Under the pieces are notes generated by a model. That model did no database searches. It saw only the letters and a program-made list of their open reading frames with translations, and was not told the origin of the DNA. The translations under genes were made by a program, and so were the position numbers. A DNA stretch of 64,000 nt from assembly GCF_037038585.1 (NCBI RefSeq), contig NC_092526.1, positions 38,763,501-38,827,500 of the forward strand. The letters run 5' to 3'. Below are positions 1 to 15,000 of the stretch, in pieces (position 1 is the first letter of the stretch; the number at the start of each line of letters is the position of its first letter). This stretch comes from Patagioenas fasciata. Lineage: Eukaryota > Chordata > Aves > Columbiformes > Columbidae.

Positions 1-89
1 CCTGAACGTGGAGCTGGACAACGTGAACTTCCATATCAAGAAGCACTCCAAGTACCCACATGTGCCCCCTCACCCTGCCGACCAAAAAG
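1..89 (+). CDS. PIKFYVE: PIKFYVE exon (first in window, 5' cut off)
   Basis: Encodes local residues 1-29, reading LNVELDNVNF and ending HPADQK, the segment just after the DEP domain in PIKfyve. The exon begins outside the window; the first whole codon is at position 2. Donor G|GTACGA at 90. Ends with one base of a codon. Confidence 0.9.
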
Positions 90-3000
90 GTACGAGGTAG
101 TCACCAGCTGGAGTTGCACATGATGGAGAGAGCCCTAATAATACTGACCTGTTCTGACACTACTTTTGTAGCTGTCTTACAGAGGGGAAAATATGATATT
201 TAGCTGGCACTCACTTGCAGTTTTGACGTGCTCACCTCTGAGGAGGCTCAGTAGACCTGTTGAAACACCTTCTCTGCAGAGTGTGTAACTTCCCCTGTGA
301 CTTTCTCTTTGCAGTTGAAGCAAAGTGTCTGGCCCATACATAATAGGACAGATCCACAGATACAGTTTCTGGCTAACTGGGGTGGAAAAATAGTCTGTGC
401 ATAAACCAGTTTGACATGTGTCTCTACAGTCTGAGATTAAACTGGAAAAGCAAGCAAGAAAGAAAAACCCAAACAACAGTGAACGAAATTAACTTGGAAG
501 AGCTCTGTGCTGACTTCTAATTGTACCTTAATAAGCTTACCTTTGACAGAAGAATCTTATTGATGTACAGTAAAACCTAACTTAATCCATATATGTTCAA
601 AAGCAAACATCCACTTAAGCGAAGTAGGAAGAAATAAAATGCTCAGTGTTGAAGACTTCTTTTGGAAGTTTTCTTTTCTCCTAAATATATATTAAATTGG
701 AATCCTCTAACTATAAGCACAATTCTTATAGGAAAAATAATGTGCCTGCCTGCTGACAGTTACATTTTTCTAAACTGGACAATGGCTGACTGAAACCAGG
801 GCTTGCCACTGGCTTGGGTCTAGTACATTCTAGTTGCTTTACATGCTGGGTAGCAATTGATGGCTTTGCTCTGCTTCCTTACCTAAGGTTACATCAGCTT
901 TGTAGACTTCTATCTTTGCTGCTTCTGAGGAGTTTCTTATTCTTAAATGTTTTCACCTCACCCCTTCAGTATTTCCAACCTTAAAAGACGTTCCACTGTT
1001 AAATAATGTACACTTCTTCTAATGATTTCATTATTCTGTAAAGTCTAATGGATCTCTTCTGTTGTTGTGGATCAGAATGCAAGATTTTTTATGCTTGCTT
1101 ACAGATTGAATTTTCTGAAATGGGCATTGAAGAGAGTAGGGCAGGAGAACTGGTCACAGCTGACTTTTGATGTTAGAAATGGGAGCAAGAGTGAGGCAAA
1201 TTAGAGGGGGCATATATATCAGTGCCTATTGTGGTCACTTTCTATTTGCTAAAAATTTGCCTAGAAGAAGGAAGTCAAACTGCTTATTTTTTTTTTTTCC
1301 CCCAAAGAGAGCAGAGCAGGTTTGAAATTTGAGTTGATGTCAGATGATTCAACAGTAGGAACAGGTTGTCAGCACTACTGCTGGACTAAATGAGCTTGAA
1401 ACAGGCCCAGGTGTGCTGTATTATCATACAAATTCACAGCTGTAGCAGGTTTATCTTTTATCAGTGTGTGTTAAAGGACTTTTAGGGTGATAGTCCTGGT
1501 TTCAAACATATCTTAGTCCTTATTTCCTTATACAAAACGGGTACATGATGAAGGGGGAACGTAAGAGAGTCTACCTCTCTCGGAAACTCTTGACCAAATC
1601 AAGGCTTTTTATAGCCAAAACTGAAGCTCTTATGAGAAAGATTTTGGTGACAGAGAGCTCGGAGAAGATCAGCGGAAAAGGCAAGTGGTGAGGGGACTGA
1701 AAGGAGACAGACTTTTGCCATTGAATTATGTATGTTGGCAGCACTCTGCTATCTTTGGTGAATTTCTGCTGACTGATTTTTGTTATCTGTTCCTGAAATG
1801 TGTGGATTCTTAACCAGGTTATTCTGTAGGAGTGTAATTCATAGTAGAAAATTGGGAACAATTCCTTTTAAGAGAATGGATTTCCCTTGAGGTGGAAGTA
1901 TCAGTAATATGCCCAGAACTGGGATAGACTGGAGGTGTGAGTCACTAAAATGCACTGTGGAGTGGTAGGGATTATCCTATAGTTAAAAAAAATTAAAAAT
2001 CTGTATGCTCTGCAAATACAGAGGACTTACTGTACATATTTTTCTTTTATTTTTGGCATGAGAGTTTCTGGAGGAAAGACATAACTAGGGAGCAACAGAT
2101 TAAAATGAATGACGACATCTTGGATAGCCAGAAACACTTCTTGGCGATAGGTAGAATGAAATTTTGTGGACACTTAGATGTATGTTATTAAAGGCCTTCA
2201 AAAATTAGGACAAAACCCTACAGTGATACTGCAGTGCCTAGAGCAGTGAAAGGTGACTTTAAAAACTTTGTTCTGGAAATATTAAAGTCAGAGTGTAAAG
2301 ACCTTTTGTTCCTGATTTATCCTGGCTATATTAAACAAAAGATGTCATCCAGGAGGTTATGGAGTATCACAACGATTAGACAGCCAGGACTAGATCAGCT
2401 TCTGTGCAAAATGGGACATGGTTATTTAAAGAGCAGAGCACTGTAGTCAATCAGTGACATGAGGTGTTTGCTGCTGTCAGGGGTCAGTGACTTCCATATG
2501 ACCGTTATAGGCACGTGTATTTGGCTTGATTTCTTTGGAATTGTCTTTTGTCCTTAGACTGGATGAGAATTACTTATTTTTCTGTGAAATAATGACGTAG
2601 AACTGAAGATCACACCCACCTTTTGAGGCTAGAAACTCTATTTCTTCACAACTGAGTAAACTATAGTCATTGCGGGGGGACTGGCAGGACAAAACATCAG
2701 TGCTAGAAGTGCAGGTCAACTTGAGTCCAAGTGGTTAGTGGGTTTCTTGAAATGATTAAGGGAGATGCAATTTCCACCAGTCACAGAGGTCAGCTGCTTT
2801 GAGGCAATGGCCTGTGAGGTACCAGCTGTGTTTTAGAGCAGAGTGGTTTGTATATAGTTTGAGTCTAATGGCAAGATTTCTTGCAGTGTTACAGGCTGAC
2901 TAATGGCTGGTGTGTTGCCATGAAATTCTAGTGACTTCCAGTTAGCTGGCTTGTAGTATCTCACAAGTGAGAACAGTGACTCATTTGTAGTATGGTCTGC

Positions 3001-6000
3001 CTAAAGAGAGTGGTACTTTACAGTGTGTATCAAAATGGGAAGCAAAATAAGATTTCTTTCTGCGTTTAAATGGGGGGAAGAGATCAAGTGACTTATTTTA
3101 AATGTGGGTTCTAGTTACTATTTTTAAAGAAATTCTTCTGTCAATATGGGAGACTTTATTTTCTAAATGCCCTTGCAGCCCAGTATCCTTGATCCTGGTG
3201 GCAGGTATTTTGGGTAGCTTTTGGTGCCTGCATCTAGTTAGGAGGGGGAAAGAGAAGAGAATCTGAGTAACACGGCACAGTTCCTTATCACCAGTGCTTG
3301 CCAGGGCTTAGCATGCTGCTGCCAGGGGCCCTTTTGATGCACCTTCTTTTGCAAAGGTGCTCCTCAGTTTTCAGTGGTTATCTGTGGATGCGTGCATCCT
3401 TGTTTGTGTATCTAGGGGAAAAGCTGTGGTTGCCGGCCAGTCTATTTTGATTTTTAACCAGGGCAATCTGTAAGCTGTATAAAATCCATACCTGCTGGTT
3501 TCTGTTGGAGACCTGCAAATTTCTGTGAGCATTTTCATATTTGCTTCCAATACTGCCCTTGAATATCCAGCCTAGGAATTTGTATGTTCTGGGGTGGGGT
3601 TTTTTGGTTCTTTCTGTTGTTGTTTTGTTTTGTTGAAGCTGTTTAGGGGAGCTTGTAAGATAGTCCCTTGATACTTAACTGCTTGCAGACAAGGCTACAA
3701 AATATGCTACAGGAACCTCCTCCCTCCCCACTTCTATGGAGTGTGATGCATAGAGGGAAGATGTGAGGTGAGAGATATGTGTGTTAGCGACTCTCACTAT
3801 CTCAGACTCACACCTCTGAGTGTGCTGTCTGTCCAGTCGAGGTTTTTTACCTTGTCAGGAAACTTCCTCTGGGGCACAACTGGAAACAAAATTATAGGAG
3901 GTCAAGCCGTATTGGAGAGAAGTATTCCTAATTTGGAGGTGTCACCTGTTTCTTTGTCCAGAGCATAACTAAGGTTAGGTTTCAGCTGGGATTAACTCCT
4001 GTCCTGGCTGTGCCAGTCAGGGATATGTGTCAGACCCAATTTGAGTGTTTTCAGGAAGAGCTGGTGCTCTGAGCTGTTGCAAAGTGGAGAGGGATGGAGG
4101 TGCCAGTAGACGTGCTCATGTGTACGTACAGCATGACAGAACTTTTTCTGGGTAGTCTGTGGGTGAATGAACGCTGAGGGTGAGCCAGCATTTGTCAGGC
4201 AGTATGTTGCTTGTAATGCTGAACTCTTCATCTAAGCAAGAGATGAAAGGAATCTGAAAATAACCATCAAGCTGTTGGGATGCTTGCAACCCCTCTTTGG
4301 TATATCAATCATCTTTTGAGTATCTGTTTGCAAACTTGACATCTGCAGACAAGCTCAGACTTTTAAACTGGTGGCATGTAAGGTGTCTCTTGAGTGCTGC
4401 TGTTCAGACTTGTGATTGCTTGTGTCCTGTCAACATTCCGTTGCTTTTTGTTGATGTCTGAAGCTGCCTGGCTTTGCATTCCCCTTGTGGTGGTAGGTCT
4501 GGACCGTTCTCAGGGAAGGTGATGAAGGCTTAGCTTTGGACTTCAGATCATCACGCTGTATAAACAATTGGGCTAATGCTCTTGTCTTCCTACTCTACAA
4601 TCTCTTTTTGTAGAAGCAAGGAACCAACTAAAGGCACAACAAGCTAATAGTTGCGGGAGAAAAGCAGCTTTTTGTAGGTAGGCAGCCAGCCTGCATGGAA
4701 GATCAAGATCTAGCAAGCTGAACAAGTGTAGTTGATGGAGCTTCATCCTGTTTTCGACATGTAAAGTGAAATACAGCTCTTGCTTTCCTCTGTTGCTGGG
4801 AGTCTGCCTCTGTCAGCATGGATTCCTCAAAACACTTCAGGCTGGCTGAGACTTTAGACTTCCAGCTCTTGAAAGGCAGGCTGTCCTCTGTTCCTTCACT
4901 GTGTAAAATAAATCTTATGGCTGGTCTCCCTTGATCTGAGATTATTTTGTTGGAGTGTGAGAGCAGAATGGCTTCTGAAGCTGCATTTTTTTAGAGCAAA
5001 GTGAGGAGGCTGTTCCCTGTCTGGATGTTCTCATGGTGTTTACTCACAGCTTAACACATTTGAATTCAGACCTAGAAGAGTGCGGTGCGGTTCAATTGGA
5101 AGAGCACACTCTTAATTCCTGGTTCATTCTTTGCTCGTGTCTGTTTTGTTTCTTCGCAGTAGTAGGCACTATTTTCTTGCAATCTTAGAAGTTTTTGATA
5201 GAACAAGAATGAGAGGATATTCTTGTCTTGACCACTCACCAAGCTGTTGCTAAATTGGTGACTGAACACTGAGATGAGTAATGCTGCTGCATCTGGTGTG
5301 GGCGTGCACATTGTAATTATATGGGCGCACCAGTGTAACCTGTCATTGCTTTGTCTCCGCCTATCTCCCTCTTCTCTCTTCTTTCAGAATACTTGAATCC
5401 TGAAAACGGAGGGCAGCAGATGTTCTCTATAAGTGATGCCTTTATTAAAGGTAAGGAGAAACTTCAGATGTTGCTGTTGTGGGATTTTAGTATAATGGTG
5501 AAAACTCAATACTTCTTTAATAGAGCGTTGACCCTTTAGAAATATTTACTGGACAGTAAATCTGAACCTATTTAGTGTCCAAAACTTATATATAAACTAT
5601 AACTTTTTTGAATTAACTTTCAAGCTTTAATTAGTTTGAATTCTCAAATTGCTTCTTTCAAAAGTACTCAAAAGTTTTTACTTTTTTTTTTAATTAGTGT
5701 AAGTGGCAAGTCTGTTCAAAACTTCCCTATCTACAAACGTATGTAACAGACACCAATTTTAACTTTCTGTGCAAGCAAATCAACATGTGATGTGATTAAT
5801 TGCACTGCTTCTACAGAGCAGCTTAAAGCTTCATCTCTTAAATCTTTCTGGGTTTCCTGTCACCACCACCACCCCTACTGCTACTGCTTCTGAAATGAAA
5901 GGCAATTAGATGCAGTTGTGAGTTTTAAAACCCATGTGCCTTCCAGTATCATGGGCAGGTGTCCTTTGGGGCTTTTTCTTTTAATCTTCCTGGTTAATTA

Positions 6001-9000
6001 TGTTGATTTTGGTGAGCTCATAAGAAGATGAAATAAGGGGGAAACCCAAATGTCTGTGCAACCAGAAAAATAGCATCTTTGCTTAGTTTTTAGCTGAGCT
6101 TTTGCAGGAGAAAGGAAAGGGGAAAAACCGATGTAACTTCTGCTAATCTTCTACACAGCTAATTTTGGATAGGGAGAGTCTAGAGGGGTGTAATTGTTGT
6201 TCTCAAAGAGTTTTTTTCAGTAGTCCTGCTCAGATTACTATTGTATAAGGATTTTGCAGTTGTGTCATGCACTCTGAGGAGTTTGAAGCTTACATACTTG
6301 CTGATGAAAAGATATAGGCTACTAGCATAAATTACTTATAATATAGTCAACCATTATTTAGAATAGGGAAGTTTATAACTTCCCTCTATAATATCATAAT
6401 GCCTGTGTGGAAAATAACCTAATAACTCTTTCAAAGCACAGAAACTGCCAAAATAACCTCTCCTCTTGGCGCTGGCAAACACAGAACAGTTCTAAGGGGT
6501 TACTGGACAATATAGTGATTGAAAGTGGTGGCCCTCCTCCCAGTGAGGACTGTCTTACACTGTTGAAACATGCTTTGTGCTTCCAAAACCAGAAATGGGT
6601 ATAGTTCATATACCTGTGTATGTGATGGTTTGGTGGATGAAGGTGAGAAGATATGCTGAGATGTTTTGTAAAGCTTGTGCTGCTTTCTCAACAGAAGTTC
6701 CTTGAGAATTCTGTAGTATTAAATACTGTGACATAGGGGAGATGAATGAGCCTGCTGGCAACAAAGAGGGGCTGTGTGTGGGATCAGGGCTGCAGGTCAC
6801 ATAAAGGTTCAGAAATCTGACATATAAATTGGTAGCATAGCATTTCTTTAAAGTATGTTTGGGAGATGTACAAAACAAGGCCTTTACCAAGATATTTTTG
6901 ATACTTGTTCCGCAGCTTGAATGAAACAACTGGATCTTTTAAATGCCACTTATACACAGATGTCTTCAAATCAGCAGCTTCTTGTGGATCAAATTAGTGC
7001 CTTTGACCAGTGTCATAAGTCTAAAAGCCATTATGATTGTGTATTATGAATATACAGGATATTTAGAATCTGCTACCTATTTACAGGCAAAACTGAGGTG
7101 TAAGATTTTTTTTTTTTCCTTGTCTTAACGAACTTGGTAACAATTCAATTCAAGAAGAGAACCCTTTGCTCTGTACTGGTGGTACAAGAATTTTAGTAGC
7201 TCACTTTTCCTTTGTACACTCACCACTCTTACACTAAATAGTGTTTGCTGCATCATGTTAGCATGACGTCTAGCACAAACTCAGTATTTCAAGAAGCTTA
7301 GATTTACGTCTTAGTGTATTATTTCCTTTTCAAAGTAGCCTTTCAGAAAGCCACAGACGTTCAACTGTGACCTTATATTAACAAGGTTTGTTCGTCTCTT
7401 GCAGAGTCATTATTCAACAGGAGGGTGGAGGAGAAGTCCAAAGAACTCTTTTTCACGCCTCTAGGCTGGCACCACAGCAATCTGGAGCTGCTGAGAGAAG
7501 AGAATGGGGAGAAACAAGCCATGGAAATGCTGCTGTAAGCAACGTGTAGAAAAAGGAATTTGCAAATCCCGAGTGACATTTCCTGAAGCCCCAATATTCC
7601 ACCAGCTTTCAGTGGGACTTGATTTAGTGGACAATGCAAGGAACTAATTTGCATTAAGAAAACAGCATTTTGACAGTATATTTTGATGGGGTTTTTTTTG
7701 CTGTGATTTTTCTATACTGAAATACAGGACATCGAATTGCTGCTCTGTATTCTTCTCACAACGAATCTCTTTGTTTTGCCTTTTTTACAGATCTGCTAAT
7801 CACAACCACATGATGGCACTGCTTCAGCAGCTTCTGTACAACGAGTCCCTCTCACTGTCCTGGAGGGACATCATTGTGCCTGTGGTGTGCCAGGTAGTTC
7901 AAACCGTACGGCCTGATGTCAAGAACAGAGATGATGACATGGATATTCGCCAGTTTGTCCACATCAAAAAAGTAAGTTCCAAACAGTGCATGTAGGGAAA
8001 CGAAAGGATGCAGCTGTTGGCAGCACCCCTTCTTCAAAGAAAAGAGCCCCCTTCCCACTGCCCCCAGCATGTCTGGTAGTGTAATTGGCCAACGTGGCCT
8101 TAAGGTGGGGTTCTAGAAAGCGTTGCACAGAAGGGACGTTGCATTCTGTGAAAGGTGCTTTAATGCCCTCTCCTTCCAGGCTGTAGGCTGCAGAAGGTAG
8201 CGAAGAGCAACACCTCTTCTATAATGACTTGCTTCCTTTTTTGGTTTCTGCTTGGACTGGAAATGTGCTGAATACTGGATAAGTAGCTTGCAGGACTCTG
8301 TAGCAATCTATTGCCCTGTAACTATCCATTGTGGAGGACTGAGCTCCTCCTATGCCAAGTACAACAACTTTCTTCAAGAGGAAAACTTAATTGTTATGGG
8401 ATGGTGCATCCGGTTCTGCTGGATGCCCCGGTGTTGACATTGTTGAACTGTAAGCCTGGAGTTGTGGCATACAGAGTTGCATCTGGGAGGCTGATGTGAC
8501 AAGAACATCCAAGGAGCTGCTGTGACTGAGGATCAAAGACTTGGTCTTATTTTTCTTTGGCAAAGTTTACCTTGGGAGGCCCCTTCTGTTTGGAAACCAT
8601 GTAAAATATGAGAGCCTTATGATGCTGGTGGCATCTCTTCAGACAGCATCAGTTGTGGCTGTGTCTCCTGAAACTCCAGTTCAAAGAACAGATGTTCAGG
8701 GTTGAAAGCTCTTGTGAAGCTTTGGTGAAAGCTGTTGTTTTCACATACTGATAACAGAAACGTTCTCTGAAAAACAACTTATTCTGAGACCTGTTTCATG
8801 TTGTTTATTACTCTTGTGATTGGTTGTGACTGTAGGCACACCAGTCAAGTGTTTGTGTTCAAATAGTATGTAGAGGTTTACTTGGTTTTCTTTTTTCTTT
8901 TTTTTTTTCTTTCTGTACAGTTAATTTGTTGTTAGTGGAATTAGCATGTGAAAAAGTATATGCTTTCTACAGCCTATAGAAGTTGGATTCCCTTATTATA

Positions 9001-12000
9001 TTCCAGAGTGTTCCCAGTTTAACAAATATGCGTCTGTTGGGAGAGACATAGAGATCTGGGAACTTAGTGCTTGTTTTCATGTAGTCCTGCGTTTGCCAGA
9101 CTTGAAAGAGTTGTATCCAGCATGACTGTATCTGATCTTTCATCTCATAATTGAGGATGTAGCTGTAGCTCACACATCAGCTACAATAGGTATTCTATGT
9201 ATTATCGTGACTGCATTAGAAGTTATGGGACTGTATGACAGTTGTAAAAATATTATTTGCTTTATCAGATTCCTGGTGGAAAGAAATTTGACTCCATGGT
9301 GGTGAATGGATTTGTTTGCACTAAGAATGTTGCGCACAAAAAGGTAATGCAGGCTTGATTAATCAAATGCTGGTTGTGGTGCATTCTGAGGAAACAAGTG
9401 TGCTGTGACTTGCTTTTTGGGTTTTGAAGCTTCTCCCACTACTCAGGAGGTTTCTGAGCTTTCTCTAGTTTGAGACCATAAACAAGAATTACTTTTAAAG
9501 CATTTTTTTCCAAGTTGTTTTCTTATAGCCCAGGGGTTCTAAGTGGGAAGCTTTCCTCATACATGCATTAAAAAAACATCCTTTGACCCTGGAAGGCATC
9601 TAGTAGTTGCCTCAAGTTTTAACCCAAAATAGGCATTTGTAGTTCTGACTTACGACAATATAGCAAAGCATGACTTTAAATAAGGCAGGAGGTCAAGGCA
9701 GAAGTGACCTGGGTGGAGGCTTCAAGGTGTATCAAGACTTCAGGGTCCTTGGGGGTTGCTGTAGAAACCTCTAGTGTTGCACTTACTGGATAGTAGCTGT
9801 GAAATTCCAACAACTGGGTGTCGCTTCTTTGTAAGGAGGAGGAATGTGTAGTTGTGTCTGCAGGGGGGAGGATAACAGAGACGGAGAAGTCTGTCTTTTT
9901 TTCCTTGTCTACTTTTTCCCGTCCAGGTGTTTGTATTTTTGCTTTAACTATTTTTGTGTCTTTCTTAGATGAACTCCTGCTTAAAAAATCCCAAAATTCT
10001 TCTGCTGAAGTGCTCAATTGAGTATCTCTATCGAGAAGAAACAAAGTTTACCTGCATAGACCCTATAGTACTTCAGGTGAGAACATGCTTTTTGTTCTTG
10101 GTTAAAATTGCCTGAGGTCTCGTGATTCAAACAAAATGATGATCTGGGCACATCTGGTTTTGGTGTTGTTTTGTTTTTCATTGTGTAAGCTGGGGTTGAG
10201 TGAGTGGGATTGCAGAGGAAAGAGAAAAACTTCCTCTTCTAGTAGCAGTGAGCTAAAAAACTGCTGCAATAAATGCAGTGCAAACTTGCAGTCTTGGGCT
10301 GAGGGGTTTTGTTACCTATATTGAGAGTGATCTTCTGATCCTCACAATTAAATGCAACATTTTAGGAAACGCTTTTTGTTTTTAATGATACATTGTTTAA
10401 CGAACATAGAGTTCAGTAGGTCAGCGCTAGATATGGTTTAGGTGCGCGAAGAAACATTAGAAAAGTTGGTGTAGGTAAGGATTAGGTTGCACCCGTTTCT
10501 TGTCAGGCTTGGAAAAAATGGAACAACCACCAACCTAAATGTCACTTGGGAACATGTGCCCTGCCCTGTAAGCAGGGAGGTGCCTAAAGTATGAAAACGC
10601 TGGAATGGATAGAACTTCTCTTCGACACTGTGTTCTTGTCTGAGAGTCAGTCTTTGGGTGTTTGCCAGGACACTTGTAACAAGGTGCTCTACTGAGTTTG
10701 GGCCATAACATTTGTTTCTGTATTTGACTATTTCGTTAGCAAGTATTCAAGACCGCTTCTGTTTGTTTGGTGATTAATAGACAGGATTACGGGTATGAAA
10801 GCTTTAGCAATAAAACTTGTCCTGCCTAGTGAGTTGGTTTTCTAGTAGAAGCTTAAACTGGGACCTGTCCTTTGTCTGATTGAGGCAGATGTATCTGCTA
10901 TGCTTTCTAAATATTGATCTCTGATTATTTCAGTGTGTGCTTCAGAGCATGATCGTAACTGTTTGTGTATCTGCGTTCAAGTCCTATAGGACCTTCTAGC
11001 AAAAGCTTTGTCTTTGTGACACTAATGTGAATGTTCAGGATGCTCTACTTCTAGCACCTTTCAAACATATAGGAAAGGTCAGCATAGAAATGAAAAAAAA
11101 AGGTAATATTAAGCATTAAGTGTTTTTTTTTCAGATGGGTTTGCAGCAGTTAACTGCCATACTTTTTTCCTGTCTGCAGGAAAGGGAGTTCCTGAAGAAT
11201 TACGTGCAGCGGATAGTTGATGTCAGGCCTAATTTGGTCCTTGTTGAGAAGACTGTGTCCCGAATTGCCCAAGACATGCTCTTGGAACATGGTATCACTC
11301 TGGTCATCAACGTCAAACCGGTGAGTGCTTCCTGTGAGAGTCAGACTGGGCCTTGTCATGGATCTCTGTAACTTCTCCTTGTAGCAAATCCCCCGAAAAA
11401 GCAAAAAGTTGTCTGATTTTTCTCCTCCAACCAAATTCTTGTATGTATTTTGGATGTGTGTTTGTGTGACTGGGTATAACCCAGAGTTTGTCTCAGTGAG
11501 AGGTTTCCTGGATCACACTGGCTTTCTTTTTTTTCCCACTATTTTTTCCTCTTTGCACTTCACACTCTTACTGTTCTCTTTATATTTATAGCAAGTGTTA
11601 GACCGTGTGAGTCGAATGACCCAGGGAGACTTGGTGATGTCAATGGATCAGCTGTTGACCAAGCCACGTTTGGGAACGTGTCATAAATTTTATATGCAAG
11701 TTTTTCAGCTACCCAATGGTGAGTAAAGCTTGACGTGTCTGAACTTGTGTGTGAAAGGATAAATGCTTTACTCTTCCCAACTAGACCTGAACTTTTGGGT
11801 ACCTTGTGTGATCAATTATTATCCTTCCTACTCATCTTTCTTCTGTTACATCTTAGCACTACAATGAACTGACTGTGGACAAAAATGCATGAACTTACTA
11901 AGATAAGACACACTAAATTTTAATTAGGCTGGCTTCTTCCTTCCTAACTGTTTTTTCTCTTCCCACCACTCTGGAGTTTGTCTGGTCCAACTTCCTGTTC

Positions 12001-15000
12001 AAAGCAGGAAGGACTAATGTCAGTGCAGGATCAGATTTCTCAGGGCTTTGTCAGCCAACTGTTGAAAATATTGCAGAACAGAGATTTCATAGCCTGTCTG
12101 GGCACCTGTTCCATTGCTTAGCCGTCCTCCTCATTAAGAATTTTTCCGTGTGGGTACCGAGAATTGTAGAACAGCAGAGACTGGAAGTGACCTCAGAAGA
12201 GCATGTGGTCCAAGCTTAACATATCCAGTCAAAATTTGCCTTGTTGCAATTTGTGCACGCTACCCCTTGTCAGTCATTGTGCACCTTTGAGAAATTGGGT
12301 TCCTTTTCCCCTGCAACCCTTTTAGGCAGTGGAAGTCTGCAAAGGAAGAAGGAAGAGGTGCTGCTTGGCAGGTTACCAATGGTGCTGGCACACATAGATG
12401 CTGTTGATGGAAATCTCTGTGGAAATGCAATCTTTACATCTCTTCCACTTCACTGTGCCCCTTTGCAGCCTTTAAATTTTCCTCAAAATCTTCTAGGCTT
12501 TTGACTTGTAAGGGTGAGCAAATGTGCCTGGGAGGGCAGTGGTTCTTTAGCTTCACTGCTGCAGAGTCCACAGTGATCTTAGAATATGCTGTTTAGACCA
12601 ATGTGTTCTGTGTGGCCTTCACTTGGATTTTACAATGCCTTATTTTACAAAACTGGAAAGTTTTTATACAAAATGCTTGTTTTACTTGCAAAAATAAGTT
12701 GTTTCTGTACAGCAGTGTGAATTTCTGCAGCTGAATTGTGCTACCGATATTACTTGCTCTTAGTTTCTATGAGTCTCTTCAGCGTGAGATATGCAGGAGC
12801 AGGTTAACTATAATTGTCATTCTGACTTCTGGGTTTGTTTTTGGTGTTTTTTTTGTTTGTTTTTTTTTTTTTTTTTGTCTTCTAGATCAGACAAAAACCC
12901 TGATGTTTTTTGAAGGGTGTCCCCAGCACCTGGGTTGCACGATCAAGTTGTGTGGTGCTGCAGAGTACGAGCTGGCTCGTGTCAAGGAGATCCTGATCTT
13001 CATGGTCTGTGTGGCTTATCATTCCCAGCTGGAAATCTCTTTCCTTATGGATGAGTTTGCCATGCCCCCAACTCTGACCAAAAATGCCTCCTTTCACTCC
13101 TTAATTGAGGAGCCAGGAGATGAAAATGAAGAACAGAACCTCTTCAATGGTGAGGATTTCAGCACAGCAGTCAGAGACATTGAACTGTCCTCTGAAAAGC
13201 TGCCTATGATCTGTGAGTCAGTGCCCTCTGATGAGGTCAGCTTGCTGGAACAAAGAGGTTTGTTTGAGAGAGGCGACCAAGAAAACAGTCAACTGGAAAT
13301 GGCATCCTCAAAACAGCAGGAGCACCACAAAGGGGAGTCACCATTTCCAGTGTTCAACTCTGTACCTGCTGCAATACCTGAAACTTCCCTGCTGCCCCTC
13401 CATGGCATGGACCAGCACTTGGGCACTCTGGATAGCCAGCCACTGGAGCCTCTTCAACAGGCGGATGATCTGCAGGAGTCCAAGAGTCAGATGAGAGTCT
13501 TCAGAGACCCTCTCCAGGATGATACTGGTTTATATGTCACAGAAGAGGTGGCTTCTTCCGAGGATCGTCTCAAGACTTACTCCGCAGCATTTAAGCAGGA
13601 GCTGAAAGATGTCATTCTCTGTATTTCTCCTGTGATGACGTTCCGTGAACCGTTTCTTTTGACTGAAAAAGGCATGAGGTGCCCTGCCCGGGAATACTTC
13701 CCTGAGCAAGTTTATTGGTCTCCTCTCCTCAATAAGGAATACAAGGAGCTGGAGAGCAGAAGGAAGAGACAATTATTGCGGGATCTCTCTGGACTACAAG
13801 GGATGAATGGGAGTATCCAAGCCAAGGCTATCCAAATCTTACCTTCTCATGAGTTGGTTAACACTAGAATAGCAGAACATGTAGGTGATAGCCAGAGCTT
13901 GGCCAGAATGCTGGCTGACTATCGGGCCAGGGGAGGGCGGATACTGCAGAAAAGCACAGATCCCTTTGCCCAAAGTAAGGATGTGTCTGGTGTCCCTAGT
14001 GGAAAAACTGGGTGCAGAACTGAAGAGGATGAGAAGGGACTGACTCAGAGTGAATCCTCGTGGTCTCATAAGGTAAGGTTCAAAGCTATGCTGCTGGAAA
14101 TGAGAGTTACATCAGTTTCTCCTGGTAATAGAGAAGGTGTGTCTTGTATTAAATGTCAAACCAGAGTTTGTTGTTGTTGTTTCTTGACTGGTTCAAAACT
14201 GTGGTTTAGATTGCAGCGCTCTGGGCACTTGAACAAGCCAATATAACCAGGGACTGTGTGGATATGAGAGAGCAGAACGAGAGTGACTGCAAAATTTCCC
14301 TGAGAAGCGGTTTTGAGACTCCACTTTCTGAGAAATGCACAAAGTCAGCCCAGAATCAGTGTGTATCTGAGGAAAAGGATCTTGGGATTTTCTTGAGCTG
14401 GAAGCTGTTCTGGAAAGACTTTATGAACAAGAGCAGCAGAACTCATTTCTTGAAATAGTCAAACATTTTTAGTCCCTGAGCCAATCAGCCTCCAAGTTCA
14501 TGAGAAGTCACTTTTTAACTGTTGCTTAAATGTAAATTTGTGTAGCTTCGTAGGCCATAATCTTACACATGGTAAGACTAGCCCTTGCTCTGGATCAGAC
14601 TGGTTGATGCTGCTTTAAATTTATTCAGTGATCAAAGAAAAGTATTTGGTAACCTCATAGTTCTGTAGGGTGTGGAAGGGGAAACCGACTCCATTCCAGC
14701 AGCACTGTGGTAAATCTCTTCACAGAGGACAGAAAGTTGAAATGACCAACTGAGGTATCATATATTGGTGGAGTTTTGACTCCGCAGTGTCCTAAACTTT
14801 TGGAGATTCTGGATATTTGTCTTGGGGCTTTTGTTTTCTGTTCCCCTTAGCTTGCTTTCCGCAGAAACACGTGTGAATGCATTGGTTTCATTATGCATAT
14901 TAGTTATGCTGTTCCAAAAATGACAGCAATTATACATGGCACACGTCTGCCTGAAGCTCAGAGATAATACAAGGCTAATGTGTACAAAAGGAGCAAGCAG

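Noticed and set aside
9676-10044. 122-residue minus-strand frame
   Set aside because: Antisense shadow of intron plus a conserved PIKFYVE exon.
14073-14246. Continuation of the large PIKFYVE exon frame past 14072
   Set aside because: A consensus donor (AAG|GTAAGG) and the match of the next exon show this is intron read-through.
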